Source: Isoetes taiwanensis
Taxonomy: Eukaryota; Streptophyta; Lycopodiopsida; Isoetales; Isoetaceae
DNA length: 64,000 nucleotides
Direction: 5' to 3'
Assembly (NCBI GenBank): GCA_021234155.1
Contig: JAJEKV010000205.1
Coordinates: forward strand, 1,285,501 to 1,349,500
The translations under genes and the position numbers were made by a program. This document shows positions 33,107-44,610 of the stretch, piece after piece (position 1 is the stretch's first letter; the number at the start of each line of letters is the position of its first letter). The notes below the pieces were generated by a model, which made no database searches, was not told where the DNA came from, and saw nothing but the letters and a program-made list of their open reading frames with translations.

Positions 33107-33535
33107 TGTTATGAATAAGAATCTTAACCCGCAAAACATTAAGTTAGTAGAAAGTAAAGCATCACAAGATACTTAAATTACCACCCAACCAGTCCAACTA
33201 GAAAAGATGTAACCAAGTCAAGCTATCAAACCACAAGATAGTACAAGGACGTCTTTTAGCCCCCAAACACTGGTGTTACATGAACTTCTTTTATTCATAT
33301 GATAAAGGAAGAAGTTAGAGAAATTACTACAAGGTAAAGCTAGGCTCTTGATCAAATATAGAAAGAGGCAAAACTAGATGTGAAGTTGGCTCGACCCCTA
33401 TGCACCTTTCTGGGTATAACTCTCAGATCATACCCGTTAATGAATCAACTTATGGAGTTTAAACATGTCACCTACCAAATGCGCCCTTTTTTTTTTGTCT
33501 TCTCCCCGGTTTCTGTTCAAAACTGATTCTCAACA
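33107..33535 (-). repeat. LTR, right copy (429 bp)
   Basis: On the minus strand it starts TGTTGAGAATCAG, a common copia-type LTR start, and ends TCATAACA next to the primer site. Confidence 0.65.
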
Positions 33536-36424
33536 AATTTCTTCTCTGAAGCTCAAATTCCATCTTTGTTTGTGCAAGAATTCATTGATCTTCTTCCTTT
33601 AAAGGGTCATCTTTTCCTAATTCCTTGCATTCTAAGCTTTCTATGGATGCAAAAAAAATTTGCAATTCCCGAGCATGGTTTGAGATTAACTTGAGGTTTC
33701 ATTCATAGCTCCACTTCCAAATTGTAGACTTCATTCTTGATTCACCAAATATTTCTTGACAATCTCTTTCATTAAAAATATTCTTTTGTTCCCAATTTTG
33801 TAGACTTTAAATTTGAGATTATTGACTTGGCTGCAGGAATTTATTGAAAATAAGAATTTTGCAGCCGTTGCAATATTTCGTCTGCATTATGAATGGACAG
33901 AAGAGAAGATCATTGTTACATTACACTCTGAATATAATTGTATCAGATAAATGGTTGTCGTTGCTCAGTTGACAATTGAAGATTTGAACTTGTAAGTTTT
34001 TTTTTCACGTGCTTTGTTGCGTTCTCCTGAGCTTTTTCAATGGAAATTAAAAAAGCCTTTGCCTTAAATTTCTTTCTATTCTTCACGCTTTCTCCAACTT
34101 TGCACCTCAAGATCGTGCCCTTTTGCTTGATCATTTAAGTTTTTTACAAAAGAACCCAATAGCTTAGTTTTATTTGATAATGTTGCTAATATTCAACAGA
34201 TTAAATTATAGCTCATGGGCCCTGTTACATACAAAGTCTCGATTTTAGAAAATTTATCTTGTGATCCTGATGTCTTTGGTAATGAACACCTGATTGATCC
34301 TCGCAAGAATATTCCTTATCCCTATGGGGTGTGCCTAAGCCAATGAATGAAGTTCTTTTGAATGATAACTTGGTTGTTTTGCAGGAGCTTCGGCTCGGCC
34401 TTTGAAAGACAGTAAACAACTTCTTTACAAGGGTATTTCCTTTAATCTTCCTATTATACACTCAAAATCAAAGCTTTGAGTCATTGTGCTGTAATTTTCA
34501 AAGTCAATATATACTTGATAAACTACGGTGTGTTTTTTGCTTGATATATATAAACAAGGTGCTGCGCACGGAGGGTTGCCCCCCGTGACCCGAGAGTGAA
34601 ATGGCTTAAATCACACTTCAAAGTCATGTTTTCGAGCATATACTGACATATACTTGGAATATGCCACAAACCCACATGGATGAGGGTTTTCCTTCCTTCC
34701 CTTAGGGGTAGAGTATATCTCTCAATTTTGAAGACGATCTTGAATATGTGGGATTTGAACCAAATATATGGCAAAGAAATCGTAATCACGTTGCTTGCCT
34801 AGGAGTAACAATTTACTTCTTATATTCTATGATATAACAATAACCTTAGCTACAAGGCTTTTCATGCAATGTGATTTGTTTGAAGAAGAGTTAAACAACA
34901 CACACACGCAATTCAAAATCATCTACTTGTACTAAACCGGGTAAAAGCATGTTAGGGTGTCCCTTAAAAAGTATTATTTAGTGACCAAAAAAGTACCTAA
35001 AAAGGTACCCAGGACTGGGTACTGGGTACCTGTGTAATATCTCAATAAAAGGTACATTCTAGAACTTTTATATATATTTTAGTCTCCGGTAGCATTATCT
35101 TTATCTTAACTTTGAATATTAATGCGTCCTTGACTTTTATCTTGGATATTTGTACTAGTTTTAATGAAAATAAAAATGAAAAAGTACCCAGTTCTGAAGT
35201 ACCTAGTGTATGTACTTTTGCAGGTTCCAAAAGTGGTACACCCTAACATGCTTTTACCCAACCATTAATTGTTGCAGGTTGGCTAGTTTGAAAGGCCGAT
35301 TTGCTTCAAAACGCACTCCAACTCTTTATAGTTGCATTCATTATGTTTTATGGCCCTCCCTTTCACTAGCTGGAAATCTATCCATTCATACTGTGTATCT
35401 TTATCATCTGCTCAACACATGTGAGCCAATGCTCCACACTTCTCGCAAATCACAAATGCTTGCTACCTTCAGGGGATTTATTTATTTTGAATACTTCTAC
35501 GATTGTTTTATACAATACCTATAGATAACCATAGAAATCTCAAGTTAGAAATATACGTCCTTACAATTGGGCCACTTTATACAGCGCTGATCATATGGCC
35601 AATGCAAGAGAGATCTTCACGCATATGGCTAGTCCAAAAAGAGCTCTTCACAGAGTACCAGCCCATCCCAGTATTAGAGAAAGAAAAATGAAGATTGGCA
35701 AAGGCCTACTTAAAATTGATGGAGATGTATATATCTGAACTGGAAGTTAATCTCCTTTCTGTGTCCAAATTGGATGATATCAAAATGTCAAGTAACCTTT
35801 TGGAAATGGAAAATGTGTAGTGAAAAATCTTAGGCATAGAGTAAAAGGGAAGGAGATCTTTGTCAACTTGACTTCGGCTTTCCAAAATGTGTAGTGAAAA
35901 TCTTAGGCCACGAGTAAAATGGCCTCCAAACATTCACCTGAGAACACAAAGTTGTAGAGGAATCCATAGCATATTTTGTGTGCTCTATGATTGGTGAAAA
36001 CACATTAAGTACCATGCCTTTACAGCATGCCTTTACATATCAAAGGAATTTTCCAGATAGTTTTGTAAAGGCATTGAATTTTCTAAAAGGGTACACGAAG
36101 CAATAGTGTCTTGTCTTATTGCCAGAGACATACTCAAGGGCTTGTGGTACTTAGGGGCACACTGAGAATCTGCATCTTTGATTCCCTGAGAATCTGCAAA
36201 CAGGTCCACCTGCTTAGACGTTTCAGGGAATTCCCCACACAATAACGGACACTTCTGATTCTGGTAAAGACATCACAACTGGAATTCCTAGATCGAAAAT
36301 CTCTCTAATAGATGGATTCAGTGGGACCTGGCATTAAAACAATCAGTAAATACCATGTCCCAAAAAAAATTATATTAGTCTACATGTCATTGCATGATCT
36401 ATAAGAGAGACATTATCAAATAAG
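33536..36424. other. AT-rich stretch without confident gene, holding one R5 repeat
   Basis: Short protein-like frames occur (for example RLASLKGRFASKRTPTLYS after a GCAG at about 35,278) but no chain of exons could be built. A repeat of the R5 family is at 34,550-34,715. Confidence 0.4.
34550..34715. repeat. dispersed repeat family R5, copy 1
   Basis: Shares with 41,090-41,260 the blocks ACAAGGTGCTGC, GCATATAC, TGGATATGCC-like and CCCACAT..A.GAGGGTTT, ending beside a CCTTAGGGG/CCTAGGGG motif. Diverged and unidentified. Confidence 0.55.
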
Positions 36425-36570
36425 AATATCTAGCAAAATAACAGGGGGTTTCTTTTGCATTTTTGTACACTTTTTGCTAAGGTTTTTCTATGATTTGGCG
36501 GCCGTATTCATCTATGTGTACTAAATAGTATTTCTAGAGTGCACCTTTTCTTGACCATCGATTTTTTATA
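36425..36570. repeat. dispersed repeat family R3, copy 2
   Basis: Partner of 31,322-31,470; see there for shared blocks. Confidence 0.75.
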
Positions 36571-36599
36571 AGAGGCAGAATCGTACGGTTGTAATTAAA

Positions 36600-36853
36600 T
36601 TTATCTCATGTGCACAGGCTGGACCATAGTCTAATTTTTGTATTAATTATTTTTCAGAAGGCCGAAAAGGCATGCAAACATCGAACCCTTTTGCTTTTGC
36701 TAGGGTTTCAAAGACAACGCTGCCGATTCTGCTTGCTGGTCGATCCACCTGCTCATGATCTTGTAGTTGTGAAGTTGCCCCCGATTCGTCTGGTTCTGGT
36801 CTTCAAGTCGTTTGGGCTGTCCAATGGGTTGGGTCTGGGTTGCCATCAGAGGT
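36600..36853 (+). other. possible first exon or 5' UTR
   Basis: A relatively GC-rich island in AT-rich DNA carries CTAGGGTTTC, a motif frequent in plant leaders, and an open frame that stops at a strong donor, CAGAG|GTAAGTAT (boundary at 36,853). No downstream coding exon could be linked with confidence. Confidence 0.3.
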
Positions 36854-36859
36854 AAGTAT

Positions 36860-38499
36860 TACTTGTTTCAATAACGACCCACTGATTAGCAACATCGATT
36901 TATAGCAAACACTGATTTATCGATTTATCCATTGGGGCAAATGCGATTCTGGCGATGAAAGATAAAAAACGACTTGGAGCAGATTCAACACTCTGAGTTT
37001 ATCAAGAATTTCACAGCAAGTCTCAAACTCAGAATGGCTCCATTTCGCATGCATTCCTTATTTAATCTCTGCGCAAGAGATATAATAGGGCTAGTTATTG
37101 CAGATTCCTTCAGTTCTATCAAGTGCAGACATACACTGTTCTAAATACAGCTACAGGAGTTCCACATAAGTCATTTCACATTTCTTAACCATTGCTAGAT
37201 ACTGATTGCATTCCAGTCACGGCATTTGCATCATCCATATGCTCTTTTATTATCCCTAAGTGTGAAATAATTCGTACCTGTATTTCTTGGTGAGGGGGAT
37301 TCCTTGTTTGTGGTCTTTTGTCCAGGAATTAACAATGAATTTTTACTGGGACAAATGCTTACATAAGCTCACATTTGTTGCAGGGATTGTTAAAATTTGA
37401 CATCAGCGCAATTACCTTCTTTGGAGCTTGCAGCCACTAACTTCAGAGAAATGCCAAGCCAAAATTATAGCTGCAAAAAATGTGACTTCTTCTCCAGAAT
37501 TGTGTCAGGATAGCAAACTGAGTGTCATATATATGTTTAGTACTGACCTTGCCCTAAGAGAGCGCAATTACCTTCTTTGGAGCTTGCAGCCACTAACTTC
37601 AGAGAAATGCTACTGATGACATGATTACTTTTGTGCTAAAATGGCCCATTTGTACTTTAGAGTAGCACAATTGGTGCTAATCTTGTCACAGATCTGAAGA
37701 CCTTTTTGGATATAGGAATAAAGGCACCAATATTTGAAGGAATGTTCTATATGTGTATACATTTCTGCTGAGCTGCATCTCTCGTAGATTTCATGGTGCA
37801 ATGCAATGCCACACAATTGTTGGCTGCCTTCTAATAGGAGAAATTTTACGCAGACATTTGCAAAGCACAAATATGTTTGCTGCATTTTAACAGCTACTGA
37901 ACAATATGATAATGCAAACAACAGATGGACACTCCACAGACCTCCATTTGTGTAGTTTCATGCTCAGAATTTGGAGATAATGTATGGCTCGGATCTCCAT
38001 TCTAGGGTAAATGCATTGCTGGCCATATTTTAACAGACCATTAGCATGGTATTTCTTATGATGACTTTGTAAAATGTCATTTTGCAGCATGAACATTCAA
38101 TAGAGTGAACTACGGGCAGAGCAAAGAGAGCTGAATATATCAATATTAATGATTTTCTTGTGTTATAGATTGGCCAAATTTTATTGTGACAGCCTCTTGT
38201 ACATGAAGCTTTTCTGGATTTTAAATATGGAGCTGTGCCTTGCTCTTGCTAATAAAGCTCTTTGGATTAAAATATGGAGCTGATGACATTACGAGAATCT
38301 CAGCAACCTAAATATCAATACACATGGTATTTCTTATTGCAATCACATATGTTATCAAAGATATGGCTGCAATGATTTGAAGGATATGATTGGGTTCAAC
38401 TTCCATGCCATAAGTATGCTATTGTTCCACTATTACATGCATAAAATGCATCTTTCAGCATTCTAGTTTACAGAGTTTAGAGTATTAGGTAATGTCTAT
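36860..38499. other. AT-rich stretch with a 50-bp exact direct repeat
   Basis: AGCGCAATTACCTTCTTTGG...CAGAGAAATGC is present at 37,405-37,454 and 37,561-37,610 without a difference, 156 bp apart. Otherwise no gene is seen. Confidence 0.75.
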
Positions 38500-38905
38500 T
38501 TTTACACCCCTCCCCGAAGTGGCCAAAATTTTTTTTAGTTAACATAAACCATTAACACACAACTAATATTATTAACACAAACCATTGCATTTGACACATT
38601 TAAATTAAAATCCCCCTTAAACCCCCTTTGGTTTGGGTGCATATTCACACGGGGGGTTACGTAGGGCAGCGAGAGCCTCAAAAAATTTACAATACATGTA
38701 CAAAATTAACACTATTAAGTACATTCTCTCAAACCTTATAGTATTTTGCAAACCTTAATATACAGTATACAAAAACCTGTATATGCATACCCCACAAACG
38801 AGGATCGCTATGTACGGTCCAGATCTTGGAATAAAGGGCAAATATGCCCATCCGACAGCTCTCGTTGCCCGAAGTAACCCCCCGTGTGAATATGCAGCGA
38901 AAATG
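38500..38905. mobile_element. dispersed repeat family R4, copy 2, with terminal inverted repeats
   Basis: TGCATATTCACACGGGGGGT and the following GCAGCGAGAGC (about 38,639-38,673) recur inverted as GCTCTCGTTGCCC...ACCCCCCGTGTGAATATGCA (about 38,860-38,898). The arms of about 38 bp enclose some 260 bp without coding capacity, as in a MITE. Family similarity to 31,990-32,450 extends left of the inverted repeat, so the true border may differ. Confidence 0.6.
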
Positions 38906-39170
38906 CAAGTACAAGCTTATCGTCATGTGTCATCCATGAAAGGTATCAAATGAAATTTGCAGTCCTAAAATACGTGCCTACAATGCAACCACCAGCCTGT
39001 TGTTCATCTGTTGTTCGACACTGGTAATCTTTGCTTGTGGATGCTAGATAAAACAATGACTACCCAGAAGTATAAAAGACTACTCTTTTTACAATTTGCA
39101 AAATGCGTCGCCTATATTTCAGAAGTTCAAAATGCAGATAGCAGTAAGACAGTAGTTTACTTCCCAAGAA

Positions 39171-40965
39171 AATCAATGCCCAACTTTGTTGCAGTTTCTT
39201 GCGCCCCTCCATGCAAGCAATACGAACACAGCACTAGCTTACTGGCACATCCACCTTTTGAAACATGTGCGTACCCCTGCGAGCATCCAATAAAGCAAGG
39301 TCTTGGGGTGTTGACACAATTACAGCACCTGGTTCAGCACTTTTCGCATAGCAACTTAATGCTTATGATAACCATATTATCTTCAACTTATCAAAGATAG
39401 TATAGAAGTCATAATAGGTCGCCTTGCTTTGAAATCATCAACGACCTCAATCATCAATCGCACACCATAAATACAATAATCCTACGTCAAGATAAATGCA
39501 ATCAGAATAAATGCTGTATGCCGAGATAGAAGTTCATGCACTATCCAAAACCCAAACCCCATATTATGGCCTCCAAAAACAGCATCCGAAAACAGGCTCT
39601 GTTTTCCCCACCCAAACATCTCTTTACTGATAAAATAAATAGTAAGCTATGCCACTGCTTCATCCCCTCAGATGATGTCATAGTACAATACGAACCTGAA
39701 AGCCTCAGCCGCTGAGAGATTGAGATTTGAGCAGCACCAGTACCAGGAGGCATGTCAACGACCATCACGTTAAGCTTCCCCCATGCCACTCCAGTGCACT
39801 TATCACCTACAAATCGACTTTTCAAATTTCGTGTGTTTATACATCAACCAAATCCACAGAAGTCCAACATTTGACATGCAAGAGTAATATTGAACTCTGC
39901 AATTGACTCTCTCACATGTTCTGACCTATCTTCTACAATCTGAAAATTATCATCGATTTACCAGTTGCATATAAGAGTACATCTATTTTATGTGCTAATA
40001 TTGCCTTACAAATTACCATAAAGAAGTAACATGAAAATCCTGATGTCTTTCTTAGTTTTTTGATATAAATGCATACCACTTCTAATTTGTTCTTTTTCCA
40101 TTCATTACATATTTTGGAGTAATTTCAGAAACTTGTAAGCAGCCCATTTTGCAATGCAATTTAAAAATTCCTATACACAGACTAAGATAAAATCGGTAAT
40201 CAGAGTACAAACATACCATAGGTCCTCTCCAAACAACTGGAGAATCTTTGTCGACCAGAAAGCCCATGGACATACAACGAACTCCATAATTCTCCAAGGG
40301 TATCATTCTTGACTCTGCAGTTTGAAGGATATATATATAATCTTCTTTTCCATAATAATAAAAATAGCATATATGTACAAAATCATTGAATGGACCATTT
40401 CAAGTCAAACAGCACCTGGATCCACAGTAGGCTGGCCATTAAGTTTCATTAGTGTTGGGACTGAAGGACCATATACGTCTGCATCTAAAATTTCCACTCT
40501 AAGGCCACAATGCATAGCCATTGCAAGCGCCAAATTCAATTGTTGTAAGCAACGCAAAATGTCGATAAAGAAAGGTTATCCTAGGCATCATATTACGCAC
40601 CCTAATTTAGAATTCGATATTTTTTTTAAATTTGTACAGGTACAACCCAAAATTTTCAAGTTTCTTGGTTCAAAAATATTGATGCCTTCACCGCAGAGTC
40701 TCTTTGTAGAGATAGCCAACAAATAAACTCATACCGCCATGTCTTGGACTTTTCCGGCTCCACCCTTGCGGATGCTACATCAATTATATGATCAACCCGA
40801 GGAAGCTCGGAAAAGCCGTTAAAAAGGGCCTTCACCTTTCGGGTACATTAACATAAAAGCAAGGCTTACGCCAAGCGACACCGCGTTATTTGCATCACCA
40901 GAAAAAGAAGGCCACGCATCATAAAAACCATGACAATTTAGGGTACGCCATCTCCGGCTCATCAT
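39171..40965 (-). pseudogene. INDH/NUBPL (Mrp/NBP35-type Fe-S P-loop NTPase), multi-exon relic
   Basis: INDH/NUBPL delivers Fe-S clusters for mitochondrial complex I. Six exon pieces are recognisable on the minus strand. 40,965-40,735: MMSRRWRTLNCHG, possibly a mitochondrial presequence, then LPRVDHIIDVAS and the P-loop GKGGAGKS after a 1-base loss. 40,538-40,416: ILDADVYGPSVPTLMKLNG. 40,314-40,217: [18 protein letters not shown] and VVWRGPM. 39,806-39,696: VISAL, a deletion of about 16 nt, then VVDMPPGTGAAQISISQRL. 39,328-39,243: [18 protein letters not shown]. About 39,213-39,171: GAQETATKLGIDFLG. Several splice sites are intact, but the acceptor before 40,538 lacks AG, the exon with the CPHC cluster is missing, and GTGD has become GTGA. 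A duplicated, unprocessed pseudogene is the best reading. Confidence 0.85.
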
Positions 40966-41089
40966 CCTGCCGATGCTCTACTAAACTAACGACTCCAAAT
41001 GTTCACCTCAAGGCTAGCTCCTAGACAAGCAAATGTATTTAGAACTGTGCCCATTCATAGCTGCATGCAGAGTCGGCAGAATCGGCTAT

Positions 41090-41260
41090 GAAAACAAGGT
41101 GCTGCATGCAGCCTCGAGCAAGATGACCGAGCATTTACAGGCAGTAGACAGTTTTTAGCAGTCACCAGCATATGCTAGGCATATGCCGGCATATACCTGG
41201 ATATGCCCACATACCCACATAAACAAGGGTTTGCCCCCCTAGGGGCAACCCAAAAAGCAT
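41090..41260. repeat. dispersed repeat family R5, copy 2
   Basis: Partner of 34,550-34,715. Contains several GCATATGC-type units (CAGCATATGCTAGGCATATG...). Confidence 0.55.
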
Positions 41261-42127
41261 GTGGGTGACACCCGTGCTTGAAAACTGCTTTTCAAACTTC
41301 AAACACAAACATCACGCCCTTCATCCGTCACTCAATCTTTGCCCTTCACTCGGCCGTCATCCAATTTTTTTGAGCGAGTGGAAAATTCCTTTATTGGATC
41401 ATTCAGGCATCGGAGCTAATTTGCAATTCGAAACGGATAATGACAGTGTAGTCTCATGTTCTTGTGAATTTTCTTGCAATTTATTCATCTCTCTAATATG
41501 AACTGGAATTCTACCTTCCTCACATCCTTGGCCAATAACCGAGTACAATTTGATTATGGTCTAATTCTATCAGGCTTGCAATAATTTAAACAGCAATCCA
41601 AAACATTTATGGACTGTTGTTCTAGTTTCAGCAAGAATTTTCACGACAAGATAATTCCTGCCAGAGGTCTGTTAAATGCTTACTGCTTGTTCTTGACTAC
41701 TCTGTTCATATAATTCTTCAGTACTATGCAATGTTTTGAAGAAGATAAACTTGATGCTGTCATTAATGAAACAAGAACAAAGGATGTTCACCATGAGGAT
41801 AGATATGAAGGTATAGCATTATAGGTTGTCAACAATTGATATTGATGTTGTGGATGATGGTAGTCCCCGCATAAAGAGGCGAATAAAGCTTAAAAAGGAA
41901 GTTAAGAAGAACGTTGTTAGTGAGACTCATTCTATAGATCACGGTTATAATGCAGAAGACACACAAGTCGAGTACGATGAGGATTGTGGCATCCAGCAAT
42001 GCTAATATTGAATGAAGGTATGCTAATGTTTTTTTGTCGTTGATTTGTGTTGATGTTTCAGACATTGCCTCCATGATGAACTCTACTCAAGAGTCTATAT
42101 TTAAGTCCGTTAGAGTAGAATAGAATA
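41261..42127. other. AT-rich stretch without recognised gene
   Basis: No open frame with family motifs. It ends in an ATAGA-rich microsatellite (about 42,113-42,133) that abuts the LINE 3' end. Confidence 0.4.
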
Positions 42128-44345
42128 GAATAGGTTTTTTAGCATCCACGGAGACCGATTGGCCTATGGGACCCAAACAAAACAGAGAACAACAAGCGTA
42201 TTACTGATAGGATTAAAAAACCCCCGCCCCGAAGGGTTTTCGAGGGAAAAACCTTAGCAGTAATAAGTATGCTGGTATGCTGTACAATTATATAGGACAG
42301 TTCAATATACCGTCCCGGAGGACACAACTGAGCATAACCTCCTGGAGGTATGACCCCAACAACCCACTGACGTCGTATTCAATAACTCATGCAACGGTTG
42401 ACCAGGCACTAGTAATTGAACATACCACTCTCAGATATGGGCAAGCGCGGGGCAGATCTGGAGGGTATGACATTCATCCTCAATAGCGCCCTGGTGGCAA
42501 CACTGGCAAAGCCTTTGCTCTCGTGCTTCCCGAGCCCAACGTCCTGTCTCAATGCAGAGGCGATGTGCACCCGTACGAATGGAAGCTATAAGTCTGCGCT
42601 TCTTCATGGGCAACTGGGTGTACAAGTACTGGTGTGGGGCTCTCGTGAGCCTAGGATTGACTTGCTGCTGATAGTGTGCCAGCTTAACGTGCGTCAGAGC
42701 ATCTGAATCCCAGAGCTTGCGAAGGAAAGTAGCATCTAGGTACAGCTTAAGTGCCTTGTGATCTTTCTTTGTCCTTACATGTACGCATCTGTTTGCCTGT
42801 ACACCCCAGCGTGAGAACCACTGAGCTTGCTTGTCCTTCCAGCAGGCTTTCAGGCATTCGGAACCCATCGCCATGGTCAAAGCAAGGTTGGGCAAACGTG
42901 TATCACCCATAGCGACCACCTTCTGGAAGTAAATGATATGGCGTTCCAATGCAGCCCGTTGAAGGAGTAGAAAACCTGTTGCAGTGCCTTTACATGCCAC
43001 ATCTGCTACCTCAGAGCAAGGTGGACGAAAAACTCGCACCTTGCCTTGGACCAAAGCAACGATGCATCCTGACTCAAACTAGCTGTTGTCAACGAGATCT
43101 CTGTTGCCGCAAGGTGAGGTCCATGTCTATATACAGTGATGTGCCCTTCAACTTCACCCCTTGGCGGAGTATAGCATCCCCCATTGGCATATCTGGCACC
43201 GTGAATTTCAAGATGCATGGCCTATTCAGGCGCCGAACACCAAGGCAAGTTTATCTGAGAATGGGCATTGGAGCATGAAACTTCATCTTGGAGAGGAACA
43301 TAATCTGGAGAGGGCAGTGAGGTTCTCTCCTGCTTCTTCAAGAAGGTTTTGGACCACAACATTCTAACCTCTTCACTGCTGCTCTTGTTGCTCTCTGAGT
43401 TTCATTGCAATGTCTACGGAGGCTGTGACAGGTGCCATCGGACACCTGCATGACCTGGGTGGGGCTGTCTATGTTGCCTTGCTGAGATATGAGGTGGTCT
43501 GGGAGTTATGGGAGCGCGTTGTTGAGTAGCGTTTACTTGTCTGGATTAGTCCATTGCGGGTGAGTGATCCTGAGCATCAGCCGCAGTAGGCCTAGCTTGC
43601 AACACTTGAACCTAAGAGTCGAGCGCTTCCTGGTGCACCACCTACATTTTCAATTCGCACATGCAATGGTGCAGGTGCTCATAAGCATCAGCATGAAGCC
43701 CCTTCCCTTGCTGAACTATTGCGTTGCGTAGCTCTTGCATATCAAAGCCAGGCGCAACTGAGCTTTGTTCTAGCCTCTAAAGTCTGGTAGCAGCCTCTAT
43801 GTTCTCAAGGGATGCTGTTGTCTCAAAGCCATGGCATCAATGTTGGTAGACAGAGTGTTCACTTGGACCTGTAGCCCAGCAAGACTCAACTTATCCAGCT
43901 GCCATTCACATTGCAGTAAGGGAGGCTATCCTCAAGGTGTTGCATGCGAGTCTCAATATCAGAGATGTGTTGCCTCTCTGTAGCCAGTTGCTTTTTGAGC
44001 AACTTGGACACCGAGAACTATATCTCTTCTGCAAGGCCTGCAATCTTAGTAGTGTTCCCCTCAACTATCACTTGGATCTATTTCCAGCTTTCTATAGGAT
44101 CCTGATTGGGTGTGTGCGAGCAGCTGCTGCTAGATTTGAGTATCAGCCATATGCCTATTGGCCCAAGTTTATTGTCTATGACTTTGCACAGGCTTCCTTT
44201 CTCATGATAGATTTGTCCATCTTGTCTTTACTGCCTGTTATGTGTGGTGGGGGGCCATCGATGTGCTTCTCCAAGAAAAGCTTGACTGCTATGTTGCCAT
44301 CTGGCAGTGACTTTGATTACGTGGCTGCTATGCTGCCATTCGGTA
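42128..44345 (-). mobile_element. decayed LINE, internally deleted (copy B)
   Basis: On the minus strand, an N-terminal-like coiled-coil region is broken by stops (about 44,330-43,400; QVQVNTLSTNIDAMALRQ, MQELRNAIVQQGKGLHADAY). Next comes KLKGTSLYIDMDLT (about 43,190-43,130) and then an intact 207-codon frame (43,054-42,431). That frame has AALERHIIYFQKV, MKKRRLIASIRTGAHRL and the terminal Cys/His cluster LCQCCHQGAIEDECHTLQIC. The RT domain itself is missing, so most of the second ORF was deleted. The 3' UTR holds the conserved hairpin core and ends in TAAAAAA next to an ATTCT microsatellite. Related to the copy at 12,880-14,095. Confidence 0.75.
42199..42265 (-). other. conserved hairpin core element, copy B
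   Basis: The core is almost identical to copy A over 43 nt, but flanked by TATTACTG and CAGTAATA, a perfect 8-bp inverted repeat of different sequence. Confidence 0.75.
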
Positions 44346-44349
44346 GTGA

Positions 44350-44462
44350 CTCTGACAATTAGTTTATATATTCTCTCGTGTCCAATTTGCTTAATCAAAA
44401 AAATTATAAAATTAAACGAGGTGAAAGATTGAGTAAGCTCATATGTCTTATCTTTATATTAT
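44350..44462. repeat. dispersed repeat family R1, copy 2
   Basis: Partner of 7626-7722, directly following the left border of the LINE relic; shares TTAGTTTATATAT, GCTTAATCAAAAAAA and AAGATTGAGTAAGCTCA-like blocks. Confidence 0.7.
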
Positions 44463-44477
44463 CAATTATCAATCTTT

Positions 44478-44610
44478 TTAATTTGGAATTTTCCGGTCTG
44501 GAGAAAAACCTTTTTGGATTTATTTTTAGGTGATTTCTATAAGGTTTTGGGCTTTTGGCCGGCCGGAAAAAACAACCGATAATCCAAAAATTGGAAAATT
44601 TTTGGGCACG
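44478..44610. repeat. dispersed repeat family R6, copy 1
   Basis: TCTGGAGAAAAACCTTT, TTTCTATAAGGTTTTGG-like and GCCGGAA...CCAAAAATTG blocks recur at 46,583-46,715 in the same orientation. Confidence 0.65.

Larger units (their letters stand above)
29673..33535 (-). mobile_element. probable non-autonomous LTR retrotransposon
   Basis: The right flank carries a Met-tRNA-type primer site on the minus strand beside an LTR-like block (33,107-33,535), and a related block lies at 29,673-29,950. The 3 kb between them has no gag or pol motif. It contains degenerate tandem repeats, a short plus-strand ORF and copies of two dispersed repeats. The left block is shorter and diverged, so an old LARD-like element or two independent LTRs are both possible. 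Confidence 0.45.

Noticed and set aside
33840-33950. Possible ARIADNE-type helix (AIFRLHYEWTEEKI)
   Set aside because: Only about 14 residues fit, with no RING cysteines nearby in any frame.
43937-44362. 141-codon plus-strand ORF
   Set aside because: It lies opposite the coiled-coil region of the minus-strand LINE relic and has no family features; most likely a shadow.
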